A stretch of DNA of 64,000 bases from an uncultured Pseudomonadota bacterium (GTDB lineage: Bacteria > Pseudomonadota > Alphaproteobacteria > UBA3830). This document shows positions 7,993 through 17,243 of the stretch, in pieces. Made by a program: the position numbers and the translations under genes. The notes under the pieces were generated by a model, which worked only from the letters and a program-made list of their open reading frames with translations, did no database searches and was not told the DNA's origin. The stretch covers positions 17,569 to 81,568 of the forward strand of contig CACXWU010000004.1 in NCBI GenBank assembly GCA_902771535.1, written 5' to 3'. Position 1 is the first letter of the stretch. The number at the start of each line of letters is the position of its first letter.

Positions 7993-9210
7993 TCAGTAAC
8001 CTGATTCCTGTAGTTTTCCCCTCCTCAGTAATATCAAATTTGGAATTACCAACATCGGAACGAAACAAAAGAACAATTTCCAGCCCAAAAGATTTGCAAA
8101 AATTCCCGAAACGGACATGAAGATCAACCCGGAAAGTTCGTATAGTGCCCAGAGTACCGCGTAGATTGTAAGATCTGCTGCGATTGTGTAAAAAAACGCA
8201 ATAAAACAAGAAGTTACGGCACCGCCGGAGAGTGCTTCGAAAGTAATAATTATAGTAAGAAGCGTGTTTTCTTTTCCGAACTCAGTAAGTAAAAGATAAG
8301 TAAAAAACGATATAGCGTGCAATGATAAAATGAAGCGCATCGATCTTATCAATCCGAGTTTTTTAATCGCGTACCCGCCGAGAAAGCTTCCGACAATCAC
8401 GGTGATCGATCCGTAAAATTGAATTATGTTTGCGATTTCTATTTTCGAAAATCCGACCTCGATGCAGAATATTCTGGACATCTTTTGCATCATGAAATCT
8501 GCGGATTTATACAGCCCTACTATCGCCAAAATTTTTGTGCTGTCTTGAGTTTCGAGAAATTGTTTAATCGGAGCGAAAAAAGACTTCAAATACTCTCGTT
8601 TCAACGAAAAATCTTCTCGATTTTCGAAATTTTTGTGTGGTTCTTCGATAACAAAATTGATAATCATCACAAAAAATATCATCAGAGCTGCGGACAAATA
8701 AGCTGTTCGCCAATCGAAGAAGTGAGCAACGTAAAGCGTTGAGACTTTTATAAAAATCGAGCCAAGACGATTTCCGAGATTCACACAGCTCGCGATAAAT
8801 CCAACTGAATCTTCTTTTTTCCCGATCAATTGATAAGGATATAACACAATATTTTTACAGCCGTCCGCAATGGCGACCAGAGATGCTCCGAAAATCAACC
8901 AAAAAACATTTGTGGTCGGATTTGAATTCGCCATAATCACAATTCCGAGAATCAGAACGAGGTACGAACAAGTCATCCAGCTTTTGTAACGACTCATTTT
9001 TTTTGATAACAGCGGAATATCAAAATTTTCAATAATCGGTCCCCACAAAAATTTCAGCATAAAAGGCCAATGAATGAAGGAAAACAATCCGATCAGCGTG
9101 TTGGAAATTCCGAGATCTTTTAGCCAATAATCGAGGATTGTAATAGTAAGCGGAAACGAAATTCCGTAACAAATACCAATGAAAATCTTACTCAGGTATT
9201 TCGACAACAC
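7993..9210 (-). CDS. ampG: AmpG-family MFS permease, copy 2 of tandem pair
   Basis: A 405-residue major facilitator with about 12 membrane helices. The family signature near the start (LTITILDYWLKDLGIS followed by MLKFLWGPIIE) is that of AmpG-type permeases, which import anhydro-muropeptides for cell-wall recycling. Host-associated alphaproteobacteria often carry several AmpG paralogues whose substrates may differ. The start is GTG at 9210, 19 bases inside the upstream paralogue, so translation is probably coupled. Substrate is inferred from family only. Confidence 0.75.
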   Translation of the reverse strand: MLSKYLSKIFIGICYGISFPLTITILDYWLKDLGISNTLIGLFSFIHWPFMLKFLWGPIIENFDIPLLSKKMSRYKSWMTCSYLVLILGIVIMANSNPTTNVFWLIFGASLVAIADGCKNIVLYPYQLIGKKEDSVGFIASCVNLGNRLGSIFIKVSTLYVAHFFDWRTAYLSAALMIFFVMIINFVIEEPHKNFENREDFSLKREYLKSFFAPIKQFLETQDSTKILAIVGLYKSADFMMQKMSRIFCIEVGFSKIEIANIIQFYGSITVIVGSFLGGYAIKKLGLIRSMRFILSLHAISFFTYLLLTEFGKENTLLTIIITFEALSGGAVTSCFIAFFYTIAADLTIYAVLWALYELSGLIFMSVSGIFANLLGWKLFFCFVPMLVIPNLILLRRGKLQESGY

Positions 9211-10499
9211 TCTGGCTCTCCAGAATAATCTCTAATGGATAATAGGATGATTAAACACGGGATAAAAGTCAACGGAATAATTAAGAAGAAATTCATCCAG
9301 CCCAACGCGTCGGCAATGATTCCCGAAACGGTACGATAGAAAGTTCCGCCGAGATCATAAAATGCCCAGAGCAATGCGTACTGGGTCGCGGCATAGTTTT
9401 TGTTGCTCATACTATAAAGGAATGCAATAAATGCGGTGGTAACAGCTCCGCTTGTGATGTTTTCAACAAAAACCGAAAAGTAGAACATCGGAAGATTTTT
9501 CCCGACAGCCGCCAGCGCGACGTAGCACAAACATGATATCGCGTGGATTATTCCGAAACGAATCATCGACCTGATTATGCCCAATCTTTTGATGAAATAT
9601 CCACCGATGACTCCTCCGAATAAAGTCGCGATACTTCCGAAAACCTGTACAACGTTTGCGATATCCAAAATAGAAAATCCCAAATCCATATAGAACAACC
9701 GCGCCATTTTTTGCGCAAGAATATCCCCGGCCCGGTAAAGCACAACCACGGCGATGAAGCTTTTCCAGTCAGGCTGCTTCATGAAATTCTTGAAAGGATC
9801 GAACAAACATTGCGTCATCGTGGAAGAAATAATTTGCAACGGCCCTTGCTTTCCGTCAATATTCGATACCATTTTGTTCGGCTTCGGCTCGTCTATTTTT
9901 AAAATGAAAAATGTGCAGACAAAAATTGAAAAAGCCATGATGAAATAAGCGGCATTCCATCCGATACAATGGGCAAGATATAAAGTTATGCTTTTGGAGA
10001 AAAATAATCCAGTGCGATATCCGAAAACATAAATTCCCGCTGTCGGGCCGTACATCTGTGAATCGGTTTTCGACAATTGAAACGTATACAATGACATGTC
10101 TTGGCAGCCGTCAGCAAAAGCAACAAGAGATGTGAAAAACAGCAAGCGGAACAAGCTTGAACTCGGAGATGAAGTCGCCATTCCGATAACTCCGACGAAA
10201 AGCAACAGCTGACTGGCGATCGCCCATCCTTTTCGCTGTCCGAACATCTTGGATAAAAACGGGAAGTTAAATTTCTCAATAAACGGTGCCCACAAAAATT
10301 TGAAAGCAAACGGAAATTGCAGCAGAGTTATGATTCCGATCAGCGAATTGGACAAGCCGTAATCCTTGAGCCACAAATCCAATATCGCCAACCGCAGCAA
10401 AAAAGGAACCCCGCAGGTAAACCCGATGAAAAATTTCGAGCTCAATCCTTTTTTAAAATAAACATCAATAAAGTCGTCAAAAAGTGACGCTAATTTCAT
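9192..10499 (-). CDS. ampG: AmpG-family MFS permease, copy 1 of tandem pair
   Basis: A 435-residue paralogue of the downstream permease, similar throughout. Compare LLRLAILDLWLKDYGLSNSL and FKFLWAPFIEKFNFPFLSK here with DYWLKDLGISNTL and LKFLWGPIIENFDIPLLSK in the other copy. About 12 hydrophobic helices are visible. Its ATG overlaps the typA stop as ATGA, so typA, this gene and the next form a translationally coupled operon. Likely import of muropeptides or a related host or cell-wall metabolite; the direction and substrate are inferred. Confidence 0.78.
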   Translation of the reverse strand: MKLASLFDDFIDVYFKKGLSSKFFIGFTCGVPFLLRLAILDLWLKDYGLSNSLIGIITLLQFPFAFKFLWAPFIEKFNFPFLSKMFGQRKGWAIASQLLLFVGVIGMATSSPSSSLFRLLFFTSLVAFADGCQDMSLYTFQLSKTDSQMYGPTAGIYVFGYRTGLFFSKSITLYLAHCIGWNAAYFIMAFSIFVCTFFILKIDEPKPNKMVSNIDGKQGPLQIISSTMTQCLFDPFKNFMKQPDWKSFIAVVVLYRAGDILAQKMARLFYMDLGFSILDIANVVQVFGSIATLFGGVIGGYFIKRLGIIRSMIRFGIIHAISCLCYVALAAVGKNLPMFYFSVFVENITSGAVTTAFIAFLYSMSNKNYAATQYALLWAFYDLGGTFYRTVSGIIADALGWMNFFLIIPLTFIPCLIILLSIRDYSGEPECCRNT

Positions 10500-12316
10500 T
10501 TTTCTTGTCTGCTCATTTTCTTTCGCGTAATCGCGTCAAGATACTTTTTCCTCAACCTGATGCAAGTCGGCGTTACCTCGACCAATTCATCATCTTGAAT
10601 ATAGGACAAGGCTTGCTCCAGCGTAATAATTCTCGGAGGCGACAGCTTAATATTGTCGTCTTTTCCCGACGCTCTCATGTTGGTAAGCTGTTTCGTCTTG
10701 GTCGGATTGACGTCCAAATCGTTTCCTTTGTTGTTTTCTCCGATGATCATCCCTTCATAAACAGGATCGCCCGGATTTACAAACAAAGTACCTCTTTCCT
10801 CGAGGAAAAACAGCGCGTAAGGAACGGCAGATCCGTTGGAATTGGAAATCAAAACACCTTTGTTGCGGTCTTCAATCGGACCTTTGTAAGGTTCGTATCC
10901 GCAGAAAGATCTGTTCATGATTCCCGAACCTCTCGTATCGGTCAAAAATTCACTGTAGTAACCGATCAGTCCGCGAGTCGGAATCAAAAATTTCAGACGA
11001 GTTTTCCCCGATCCCGAAGGTCGCATATCGACCATGTTTCCTTTGCGCAGAGTGATCTTCTCGACGACTGCACCGGTAAATTCATCATCGACATCAACGT
11101 ACAATTCTTCCATCGGCTCCAGTTTTTCGCCCGTTTTTTCATCCGTCTTATACAAAACATGCGGACGGCTGATCGACAACTCGAACCCTTCTCTTCTCAT
11201 CGTTTCGATCAGAATTCCCAACTGCAATTCGCCTCGTCCCGACACCTCGAAACAATCTTGAGCATCAGATTTTTTTATGGAAATGGAAATATTCCCTTCC
11301 GCCTCTTTTTGCAACCTGTCCCAAATAACACGGGAAGTTAGTTTCTTGCCTTCCTGCCCGCCGAGAGGTGAATCGTTAATCGAAAAAACCATCGACAAAG
11401 TCGGCGGATCGACAGGAATTGCCTTAATCGGTTCGGTCACACTGACGGAACAAATCGTGTCCGCAACAGTTGCCGTTGACAGCCCCGCGATCGCAACGAT
11501 ATCTCCGCATTGAGCATGCTCGATCGGAATTCTCTTCAATCCCTCGAACGACAACAGCTTCGTAAGCTTCGCGTTTTCCACGACTTTATCTCCGCGCAGC
11601 GCATGCACAGATTCGTTTACATCTGCCGTTCCCGACAGAATCTTTCCCGTAAGAACTCGCCCCAAATACTGATCGTAGTCCAACATCGTAACCAGCATTT
11701 TGAAAGGAGCATTTTCGTCGACGGCCGGAGCAGGAATGTGCGAAACGATTTTGTCCAGCAGCGGAGACAGATCTTTCCTCTCGTCTTCCAAACTCAGTGC
11801 CGCCCAGCCGTTTCTTCCTGACGCGTAAATGATCGGGAAATCCAGCTGTTCTTCATTCGCCCCCAACGCGACGAACAAATCGAATACCTCATCAATAACT
11901 TCGTTAACTCGCGCGTCCTGTTTATCGATTTTGTTGACGACAACGATCGGTTTCAGTCCCAGCGACAGCGCCTTGGTCAGAACGAACTTCGTCTGAGGCA
12001 TCGGACCTTCGGCCGCGTCCACCAGCAGCAGCACTCCATCCACCATGCTGAGAATTCGCTCGACCTCTCCTCCGAAATCCGCGTGTCCCGGAGTGTCGAT
12101 AATGTTAAATTTGATATCTTTCCACAAAAAACTCGTACATTTCGCCAGAATCGTAATACCTCTCTCTCTTTCGAGGTCATTATAGTCCATGGCGCAAGTA
12201 TCAACCTGCTGATTGTCGCGAAAAATTCCGCTCTGCTTAAACATTGCGTCCACCAGTGTAGTCTTACCATGGTCAACGTGGGCGATAATCGCCAAATTTC
12301 TTAATTCCTTGCTCAA
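10496..12316 (-). CDS. typA: Ribosome-associated translational GTPase BipA
   Basis: A 606-residue GTPase related to EF-G/LepA that assists 50S assembly and stress adaptation. Landmarks are G1 [10 protein letters not shown] near residue 15, the switch I region RERGITI, G3 [14 protein letters not shown] and G4 NKIDK. The C-terminal BipA-specific domain contains [18 protein letters not shown]. Length and order match the family. It is the first gene of an operon with two AmpG-like permeases (ATGA overlap). Confidence 0.97.
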   Translation of the reverse strand: MSKELRNLAIIAHVDHGKTTLVDAMFKQSGIFRDNQQVDTCAMDYNDLERERGITILAKCTSFLWKDIKFNIIDTPGHADFGGEVERILSMVDGVLLLVDAAEGPMPQTKFVLTKALSLGLKPIVVVNKIDKQDARVNEVIDEVFDLFVALGANEEQLDFPIIYASGRNGWAALSLEDERKDLSPLLDKIVSHIPAPAVDENAPFKMLVTMLDYDQYLGRVLTGKILSGTADVNESVHALRGDKVVENAKLTKLLSFEGLKRIPIEHAQCGDIVAIAGLSTATVADTICSVSVTEPIKAIPVDPPTLSMVFSINDSPLGGQEGKKLTSRVIWDRLQKEAEGNISISIKKSDAQDCFEVSGRGELQLGILIETMRREGFELSISRPHVLYKTDEKTGEKLEPMEELYVDVDDEFTGAVVEKITLRKGNMVDMRPSGSGKTRLKFLIPTRGLIGYYSEFLTDTRGSGIMNRSFCGYEPYKGPIEDRNKGVLISNSNGSAVPYALFFLEERGTLFVNPGDPVYEGMIIGENNKGNDLDVNPTKTKQLTNMRASGKDDNIKLSPPRIITLEQALSYIQDDELVEVTPTCIRLRKKYLDAITRKKMSRQEK

Positions 12317-12345
12317 TGTATACTCCTAACGATGAAAAGCGACGA

Positions 12346-12354
12346 AGTATAACA
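12346..12354 (-). promoter_or_regulatory. Extended -10 promoter of typA
   Basis: On the minus strand TGTTATACT (12354-12346) is an extended -10 lying about 30 bases upstream of the typA ATG. No good -35 is visible, as is usual for extended -10 promoters. The same TGn extension is seen at 3.1, 7.2, 20.0 and 61.7 kb. Confidence 0.5.
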
Positions 12355-12403
12355 CAAAAAAGGAAAAGACGCGAAATAATTGTGAGAAAACTCCATCTGG
12401 TTT

Positions 12404-12829
12404 CTATTTTAATTCTACAATGTTACCTTGCTCATCCTGGTATTTGAAATATTCGAGAAAGCCGACCATATATGGATATTTTTTTTCGTATTTTATTTTG
12501 ATTTTCTGATGTTTAAGAGGCTTCATTCCAGGCTTGTAACCTTTTCTTTTTTTTAATTCACTAACATGATTGACAGTATGTAGCTCAATTGGACGATTTT
12601 TGAAAGGCTCTCCGCCCCAGTCTTCTCCTTCTCCATATATACCTTCTCCTTCTTCAGCGATAAAATTGATTTTAAAATAGAAAACTGCTTCATCTCCTCC
12701 TTCCCATGTGCAGTCTGCGATGGTTTCGGCGTAAATGTTGGAATCATCGCAAGAAGTCAGAGATATCAATGAAAAAACAGCCATAGCTAAACAAAGCATA
12801 CTTCCCGAAAAAATCTTGACAAGCGACAT
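12404..12829 (-). CDS. Small predicted lipoprotein, unknown function
   Basis: A 141-residue protein with a lipoprotein signal peptide (lipobox LTSC at about residues 24-27). A short glycine/glutamate-rich stretch (EEGEGIYGEGEDWGGE) and a basic, tyrosine-rich C-terminus follow. No family recognised. GGGAGG precedes the ATG. A decayed copy of its first 80 bases or so is found at 13872-13953, so the gene has been duplicated locally. Confidence 0.6.
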   Translation of the reverse strand: MSLVKIFSGSMLCLAMAVFSLISLTSCDDSNIYAETIADCTWEGGDEAVFYFKINFIAEEGEGIYGEGEDWGGEPFKNRPIELHTVNHVSELKKRKGYKPGMKPLKHQKIKIKYEKKYPYMVGFLEYFKYQDEQGNIVELK

Positions 12830-12930
12830 AAAATCCTCCCGATCTTGGCTTTAAGTCTATCATAAAAATGGAAACAACCAGTTAAAATTTTCCGTTTAAA
12901 CAAAAAACAGTCATCGAATTTTTTCGCCTG

Positions 12931-13773
12931 TCATTTCCTGAAAAACGATCGAAAAAAAGATCGAATGGATGATGGAAAAGATTGTCTGATAACTATTGTT
13001 TCTTCCTGTGGCTCACTCTCTTCTTTTTTTAATATTCTGATTATGGTGTTCCATCTGGTCGCTTCTCGGCTATTTTCAATTGATTTCCATTCGTAATACT
13101 GCGCCATCGAGATCGGCGTATCGCCGTTTTGATTTTCCAAACAAACGTCAGCTCCCGCTCTTTTCAGTATTTTTATGATTTCCCGATGATTATTTCCCAT
13201 CGCCAAACTTAACGGAGAACAACCCAGATAAGAAAGAGCATTGACGTTCGCCTTGTTCCTTATCAGGATACGAACCAAACTTTCATTACCCCTCCAGGAC
13301 GCGAACATCAAAGCTGAAAATCCGGTACGAATGTCTGTAGCATTGGGATCAGCGCCTGATGTCAGCAAATATTCCGCGATTGAGTTATAACTCCGTTCCG
13401 CAGCCAGAAGCAACGGAGTTTTTCCGAAACATCCTCTCGCATTAAGGTTAAATCTGCTGTCTGCGCAATCCTCGACAATTTCTTCCAAATTATTTTCCAC
13501 CGCATAAAACAACAAGGCCGATTTTTCCTCTTCGCTCCAGCCTCTGAAACGATTATGGCAGGCTTCTTTTGCAAGGACTTTTACCAGATCATTGTGATGA
13601 TTATCCATTGCGGAACTTAAGTCTCGGAACAAATCATCTTTGCGAATTTCGGATTTTCCCGAGCAATTACCCCATTTCACCCAACAAATATCATTGCTTC
13701 TTCCTCGCGCCATCGCGCCACACTCTCCGTAAAACAACGCGAAAATTGCACATAGATTTATGAGATACTTCAT
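12931..13773 (-). CDS. Secreted ankyrin-repeat protein
   Basis: A 280-residue protein from ATG 13773, which is preceded by GGAGGG; a longer frame to 13824 exists but lacks a ribosome binding site. An N-terminal signal peptide (MKYLINLCAIFALFYGECGA) is followed by about four ankyrin repeats at residues ~110-240. Examples are GKTPLLLAAERSYNSIAEYL, SALMFASWRGNESLVRIL and SPLSLAMGNNHREIIKIL. The C-terminus is Arg/Ser-rich (SSIRSFFRSFFRK). Exported ankyrin proteins in intracellular bacteria often act on host proteins. Here that is only an inference. Confidence 0.8.
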   Translation of the reverse strand: MKYLINLCAIFALFYGECGAMARGRSNDICWVKWGNCSGKSEIRKDDLFRDLSSAMDNHHNDLVKVLAKEACHNRFRGWSEEEKSALLFYAVENNLEEIVEDCADSRFNLNARGCFGKTPLLLAAERSYNSIAEYLLTSGADPNATDIRTGFSALMFASWRGNESLVRILIRNKANVNALSYLGCSPLSLAMGNNHREIIKILKRAGADVCLENQNGDTPISMAQYYEWKSIENSREATRWNTIIRILKKEESEPQEETIVIRQSFPSSIRSFFRSFFRK

Positions 13774-13871
13774 ATTTCCCTCCAGAAATACATTGTTAGC
13801 ACAATAAAACGCCGAAAAAAACACCCTTTTTAACTTATCGACTGCTTGCTAGATTATATTTTGCGACGCGA

Positions 13872-13953
13872 ATGCAGGAAGTCAAAGATGTCGATGAAAA
13901 ACGGCTGCAACTGAATTCTGCATACTTCTCGAAAAAATTTTGGTGAACGACAT
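13872..13953 (-). pseudogene. Decayed 5' end of a lipoprotein gene (copy of 12404-12829)
   Basis: The minus strand from ATG 13951-13953 reads MSFTKIFSRSMQNSVAAVF and then hits TGA where the lipobox would be. The intact gene reads MSLVKIFSGSMLCLAMAVF. The nucleotide match extends into the flank (GCGACATAAAATCC versus ACGACATAAAATCC) and is clear over about 80 bases with scattered substitutions. It is a truncated, stop-containing duplicate. Confidence 0.7.
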
Positions 13954-13965
13954 AAAATCCGATTT

Positions 13966-13997
13966 CATAAAAAAGGCCTCGAGACATTCCGAGACCT
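13966..13997 (-). terminator. Rho-independent terminator of the secreted repeat gene
   Basis: On the minus strand AGGTCTCG (13997-13990) can pair with CGAGGCCT (13981-13974) across an 8-base loop, followed by a run of six T. It lies about 50 bases after the stop of the 14046-14600 gene. Confidence 0.75.
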
Positions 13998-14045
13998 AAA
14001 ATTTAGAATCATTAACAACTTCCGCAAATTAGTACACCCGAGCTT

Positions 14046-14600
14046 TTAATTTTTGCGAACTTCGTCTGTAAATTTCCTACGTTGCTTTTCTCTGGATCTT
14101 CTGGCTTCAAAAGCCTTTTTCGAACGAGCTGCACGTTGCTCTTTGGTCATTTCGGCATGATGAGCTTTCTTTACCTGATGCGACTCGTTATCTTTTTTAA
14201 CCCCTTCGGCGACGTTAGCAAATCCATCGATGTTCTTTTGATAATCGTAATCGCCTACAACTGTCTTATTGTCGTCTTCTTCTTTTTTAACACCTTTAAC
14301 TACAACTGTCTTATTGTCGTCTTCCCCTTTTTTAACACCTTTAACTACATCAGCAAAAGATCTTTTATCTCTGAACCACGGATTTTTGTTATTTTCAGCA
14401 GCATCGCTTTGTTTCTTATTGATGAATCTCGCCCTTTTACGCGTTTTCCTGTTCATATCTGACACTGGTGTAAATCCTTCTCCATCAACAACCTGCGAAG
14501 CTCCAGAAACTTCGAAATCTTTCACATTCCTATCTGCACGACAATCCGTTCCGTATAGCAGGAACATCATGGCACATATACTCAACAATCCTATTCTCAT
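14046..14600 (-). CDS. Secreted, charged repeat-containing protein of unknown function
   Basis: A 184-residue protein with a signal peptide (MRIGLLSICAMMFLLYGTDC). A 15-residue tandem duplication follows at about residues 87-116, VVKGVKKGEDDNKTV then VVKGVKKEEDDNKTV, mirrored by a 45-base DNA repeat at about 14263-14350. A third, weaker copy follows (VAEGVKKDNESHQ). The C-terminus is very basic (RSREKQRRKFTDEVRKN). No known domain. AGGAG precedes the ATG and a CtrA-like promoter lies at 14631-14662. A fragment of a second copy of its signal peptide lies upstream at 14717-14766. Confidence 0.6.
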   Translation of the reverse strand: MRIGLLSICAMMFLLYGTDCRADRNVKDFEVSGASQVVDGEGFTPVSDMNRKTRKRARFINKKQSDAAENNKNPWFRDKRSFADVVKGVKKGEDDNKTVVVKGVKKEEDDNKTVVGDYDYQKNIDGFANVAEGVKKDNESHQVKKAHHAEMTKEQRAARSKKAFEARRSREKQRRKFTDEVRKN

Positions 14601-14630
14601 CTTTTTCTCCTATAATCATTACTCTCTGTA

Positions 14631-14662
14631 ATAATACAAGAGATTAGTTAATTTTTTGTTAA
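14631..14662 (-). promoter_or_regulatory. CtrA-like box and -10 before the secreted repeat gene
   Basis: Minus strand: TTAA-CAAAAAA-TTAAC (14662-14647), then 10 bases, then TATTAT (14636-14631). A further TTAA half-site with six-base spacing lies just upstream. The spacing is identical to that of the boxes before the EptA-like, GntP and 50-kb DUF2628 genes. Confidence 0.6.
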
Positions 14663-14716
14663 TTTTTGTTAAATAACTATTTGCCTCTTTATTGTAATCT
14701 ATTTACCAAATAATTT

Positions 14717-14766
14717 GTTCCGTATAACATGAATATCACGGTACACATGCTCAACAGTCGTAACTT
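14717..14766 (-). pseudogene. Decayed signal-peptide fragment (copy of the 14046-14600 gene)
   Basis: Minus-strand reading KLRLLSMCTVIFMLYGT matches the intact neighbour's signal peptide (MRIGLLSICAMMFLLYGTD), and the DNA is similar base by base. The start codon is lost and no frame continues. The remainder of 14601-14938 is AT-rich; apart from this fragment and the promoter I see nothing coding in it. Confidence 0.6.
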
Positions 14767-14938
14767 GTTAATAATCAATTGATCTTTAAAAGATATGATT
14801 TCTCGCTTTTCAAAAAACAAAAATTGTATCTTTATTTTTCATATTTTTTTATTTTTAACTTTATAAACCCCAACTGAGCATCTAAAATATCCGCAATACT
14901 AACGAGAGAGAAACGGATCAAATGAAGAGAAATACTCT

Positions 14939-15991
14939 ATGAAAAAATTACAAATAATCGCTTGGATTTGTTTTTCACTGAATTGTTATTCGATGTGTAC
15001 GGGTGATAAATTCTTCAAATTATCAGACAATGAATTTATTCAATATCGTTACGAACCCCTTGCGGGACATGAGAATGTAACTATCGGACAAAACACCCCT
15101 ACACGCATCAAAACATACAGAGAATTAGATCCCGGTAAAATTCAAATGCGGGACATACAAGCAATAAGTTATACAGCAAGCCGTGTAAATCTTTTTAAAG
15201 ATTTGCGCAACAATTGCTGTATCGACATATATGTCTCGAACTTTAATCCAAACAAATGTCGGATAGTCGGTGAAAACGGTCGAAATATATACATTAAAAT
15301 TCCTACGATAAGAGATAATAAAGGTAAGGAAGTTGAAACAAGAGACCGAAGCACTGAATCTTACTGTTTTTCCGTCTATGACGTATCAGCGAAAAAAAAA
15401 GGGCTCGTTGAAAACGAAAACAAATTAATTTTTGTGGACAACAGCGGAACTTATATCGTATCGGCAACACAAAATCCTCTGGACACAGTGATTGATAAAT
15501 ATAATGAAGACAAGAAGTTTAACTTTAGTGGATCCGTAATCAAAGTATCGGCAATTTACGGTGGCATATCAGTGGACGGTCGCCCTATTACTCCCGATGA
15601 TTTTTTGGATGAAGATTCTCGTATTCAATCTGTTTCCTCTCAGAATTCAGAAACAAAACCAACTGGGACATTCCTTCTAAACTGTTCTATCAAAACGCCG
15701 GTATTCATCGGAATGACTTTTGCACCTGTAACAAAATTGTACCCTGCGATGCTTCAAATAGAGGAAATCACCAAGGTAAAATTGATAAGTCCTCCTCCAA
15801 GCGAAAAATCTGTAATAAAACGAGTCGCCGACATATTGGGGGTTATGGCCGATATACTCACAATAAAAGATGGCATAATATATCTTGTTGATGCACTCCC
15901 TATAGCGTTGAACGAATACATGTTTGATATGTCCCTAGAGGCTATGATCAATCGCGAACTAATCGCAGTACGGCCGTGGGACAATATTTAG
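14939..15991 (+). CDS. Secreted protein of unknown function
   Basis: Not recognised. A 350-residue protein with a signal peptide (MKKLQIIAWICFSLNCYSMC). A mostly polar body follows, with beta-rich-looking stretches such as IDIYVSNFNPNKCRIV and GTFLLNCSIKTPVFIGMTF. A hydrophobic segment lies near the C-terminus (VADILGVMADILTIKDGIIYL). A GAAGAG precedes the ATG. The LRR gene starts 30 bases downstream and is probably co-transcribed. Confidence 0.6.
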   Translation: MKKLQIIAWICFSLNCYSMCTGDKFFKLSDNEFIQYRYEPLAGHENVTIGQNTPTRIKTYRELDPGKIQMRDIQAISYTASRVNLFKDLRNNCCIDIYVSNFNPNKCRIVGENGRNIYIKIPTIRDNKGKEVETRDRSTESYCFSVYDVSAKKKGLVENENKLIFVDNSGTYIVSATQNPLDTVIDKYNEDKKFNFSGSVIKVSAIYGGISVDGRPITPDDFLDEDSRIQSVSSQNSETKPTGTFLLNCSIKTPVFIGMTFAPVTKLYPAMLQIEEITKVKLISPPPSEKSVIKRVADILGVMADILTIKDGIIYLVDALPIALNEYMFDMSLEAMINRELIAVRPWDNI

Positions 15992-16021
15992 GCTTATTAA
16001 AAAACAAAATAGGAGGAGGAA

Positions 16022-16957
16022 ATGAAATTAAGATTTTTGAGCATATGCTGTGTCGCGGAAATGATATTCTCTTGGCACTCTTTCGCTATGATAACTATCC
16101 CTGAACAAACTCCCAGAAATTCTGCAGAATATAGGGACTTTCCTCATATGGAATATATAGGAATCCATGCCGAAAATTTACCAGACGCTCAGGAATTAGC
16201 CCCACCATGCCCGAAATTACAATGTCTGGATATATATGGAGATATCGATGAAAATGAGCAGAAACTAAACGCATTATCAAATTTACTGTCGAAAACTCCC
16301 AATCTCCGGGCTATATTTCTCGAAAGAAATATGTTAATAAGATGCCCTCGGGAAATAGGCAATCTGCAAAACCTGCGTACACTGCATTTAGCGAAAAATC
16401 AATTAGCTTCTCTTCCGACGGAACTCTCTAATTTAAGAAATTTGCAAAATTTATACTTGGGAGAGAATAGATTCGAAATCTTCCCGGTGGTGATATTCAG
16501 ACTAAAAAACTTGAAACGATTACATATAGAAGAAAATCTAATAACGAAATTACCTTATGCATTATGGGAAATTTCCGGATTAAAAGAAGTAATTATAGAC
16601 AGATTTTTGGTACCGCAAGTACCGAGATATACCATTGTAAATGAAATAATCGATACTTCCGTGATAAATTGCCTGTCAGCATGGAAAAATCATTTTAAAC
16701 TGACTGATCAACAATTAGACTTGATGATAAACAACGATTTCATAATCAAGAAGATCAACATAGATGAAATAAATATACACGAAAGGGTGAATCAGGACGG
16801 ACGGACTGATCAACAATTGGATCTGAGAATAAATACGTACGAATGGGTGAGTCAGGAGGGATGGAGAGCAATTCAACAACCGGCAAATTCTAACTTTGTA
16901 CGTGTATCTCTTAGTAAGCATCTCCTTTTCCCTCAATTCTTATCAGTGTGGAAGTAA
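16022..16957 (+). CDS. Secreted leucine-rich-repeat protein
   Basis: A 311-residue protein with a signal peptide (MKLRFLSICCVAEMIFSWHS), close to that of the gene at 14600. About five LRRs follow at residues ~95-190, e.g. NLRTLHLAKNQLASLPTELS and NLQNLYLGENRFEIFP. The post-LRR segment LPYALWEISGLKEVIID resembles LPDFIWEMPALEEVLVD in the LRR protein at 28.5 kb, so the two are related. The C-terminus contains two copies of TDQQLDL. Start at ATG 16022 with AGGAGGA upstream. Probable exported host- or surface-interacting protein (inference). Confidence 0.78.
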   Translation: MKLRFLSICCVAEMIFSWHSFAMITIPEQTPRNSAEYRDFPHMEYIGIHAENLPDAQELAPPCPKLQCLDIYGDIDENEQKLNALSNLLSKTPNLRAIFLERNMLIRCPREIGNLQNLRTLHLAKNQLASLPTELSNLRNLQNLYLGENRFEIFPVVIFRLKNLKRLHIEENLITKLPYALWEISGLKEVIIDRFLVPQVPRYTIVNEIIDTSVINCLSAWKNHFKLTDQQLDLMINNDFIIKKINIDEINIHERVNQDGRTDQQLDLRINTYEWVSQEGWRAIQQPANSNFVRVSLSKHLLFPQFLSVWK

Positions 16958-17049
16958 ACTCCGAAATAAATTGGTTGCATATTTCTGCAAATCAAAACGC
17001 TTTGAAAGCTGTAAAATGATTGGTCAAACACGCAGCAAAACGAATTAAT
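16958..17049 (+). pseudogene. Ankyrin-repeat remnant with an in-frame stop
   Basis: The frame beginning GTG-GAA-GTA-AAC near 16948 reads VEVNSEINWLHISANQNALK, then AVK, a TGA stop, and LVKHAAKRIN. This follows the ankyrin consensus (NxxxWLHxAAxxxxLxxVKxLVxHxAxxxN) over one complete unit, with the stop at a variable position. No start or continuation is present. The rest of 17050-17181 is AT-rich with nothing I can support. Confidence 0.45.
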
Positions 17050-17181
17050 TTCATTTGCTTTGGCAATCGCATCTAAAATTCATTAAAAACAAATAATCTC
17101 ACGCTATTTTGCTGATTTTTATGCGTGCTAAATTTTCAATATTTGCATTAGGTATTATTATTTCGATTTTCAGGGATTTTA

Positions 17182-17213
17182 TTTACTTTTTATTAACTTT
17201 GCAGTGATAAACC
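17182..17213 (+). promoter_or_regulatory. CtrA-like box and -10 before divK
   Basis: TTTA-CTTTTTA-TTAAC (17182-17197) is one mismatch from the CtrA consensus. After exactly 10 bases comes TAAACC (17208-17213), preceded by TGA. In Caulobacter, divK is CtrA-regulated, which fits. The -10 is poor (two mismatches). Confidence 0.4.
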
Positions 17214-17243
17214 TTAATAAAGGATGAATGTTAAGGTTTGATT

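Noticed and set aside
10484..11341. 285-codon plus-strand open frame
   Set aside because: It is an antisense shadow of typA, which has all GTPase motifs on the minus strand; it has no ribosome binding site or recognisable sequence.
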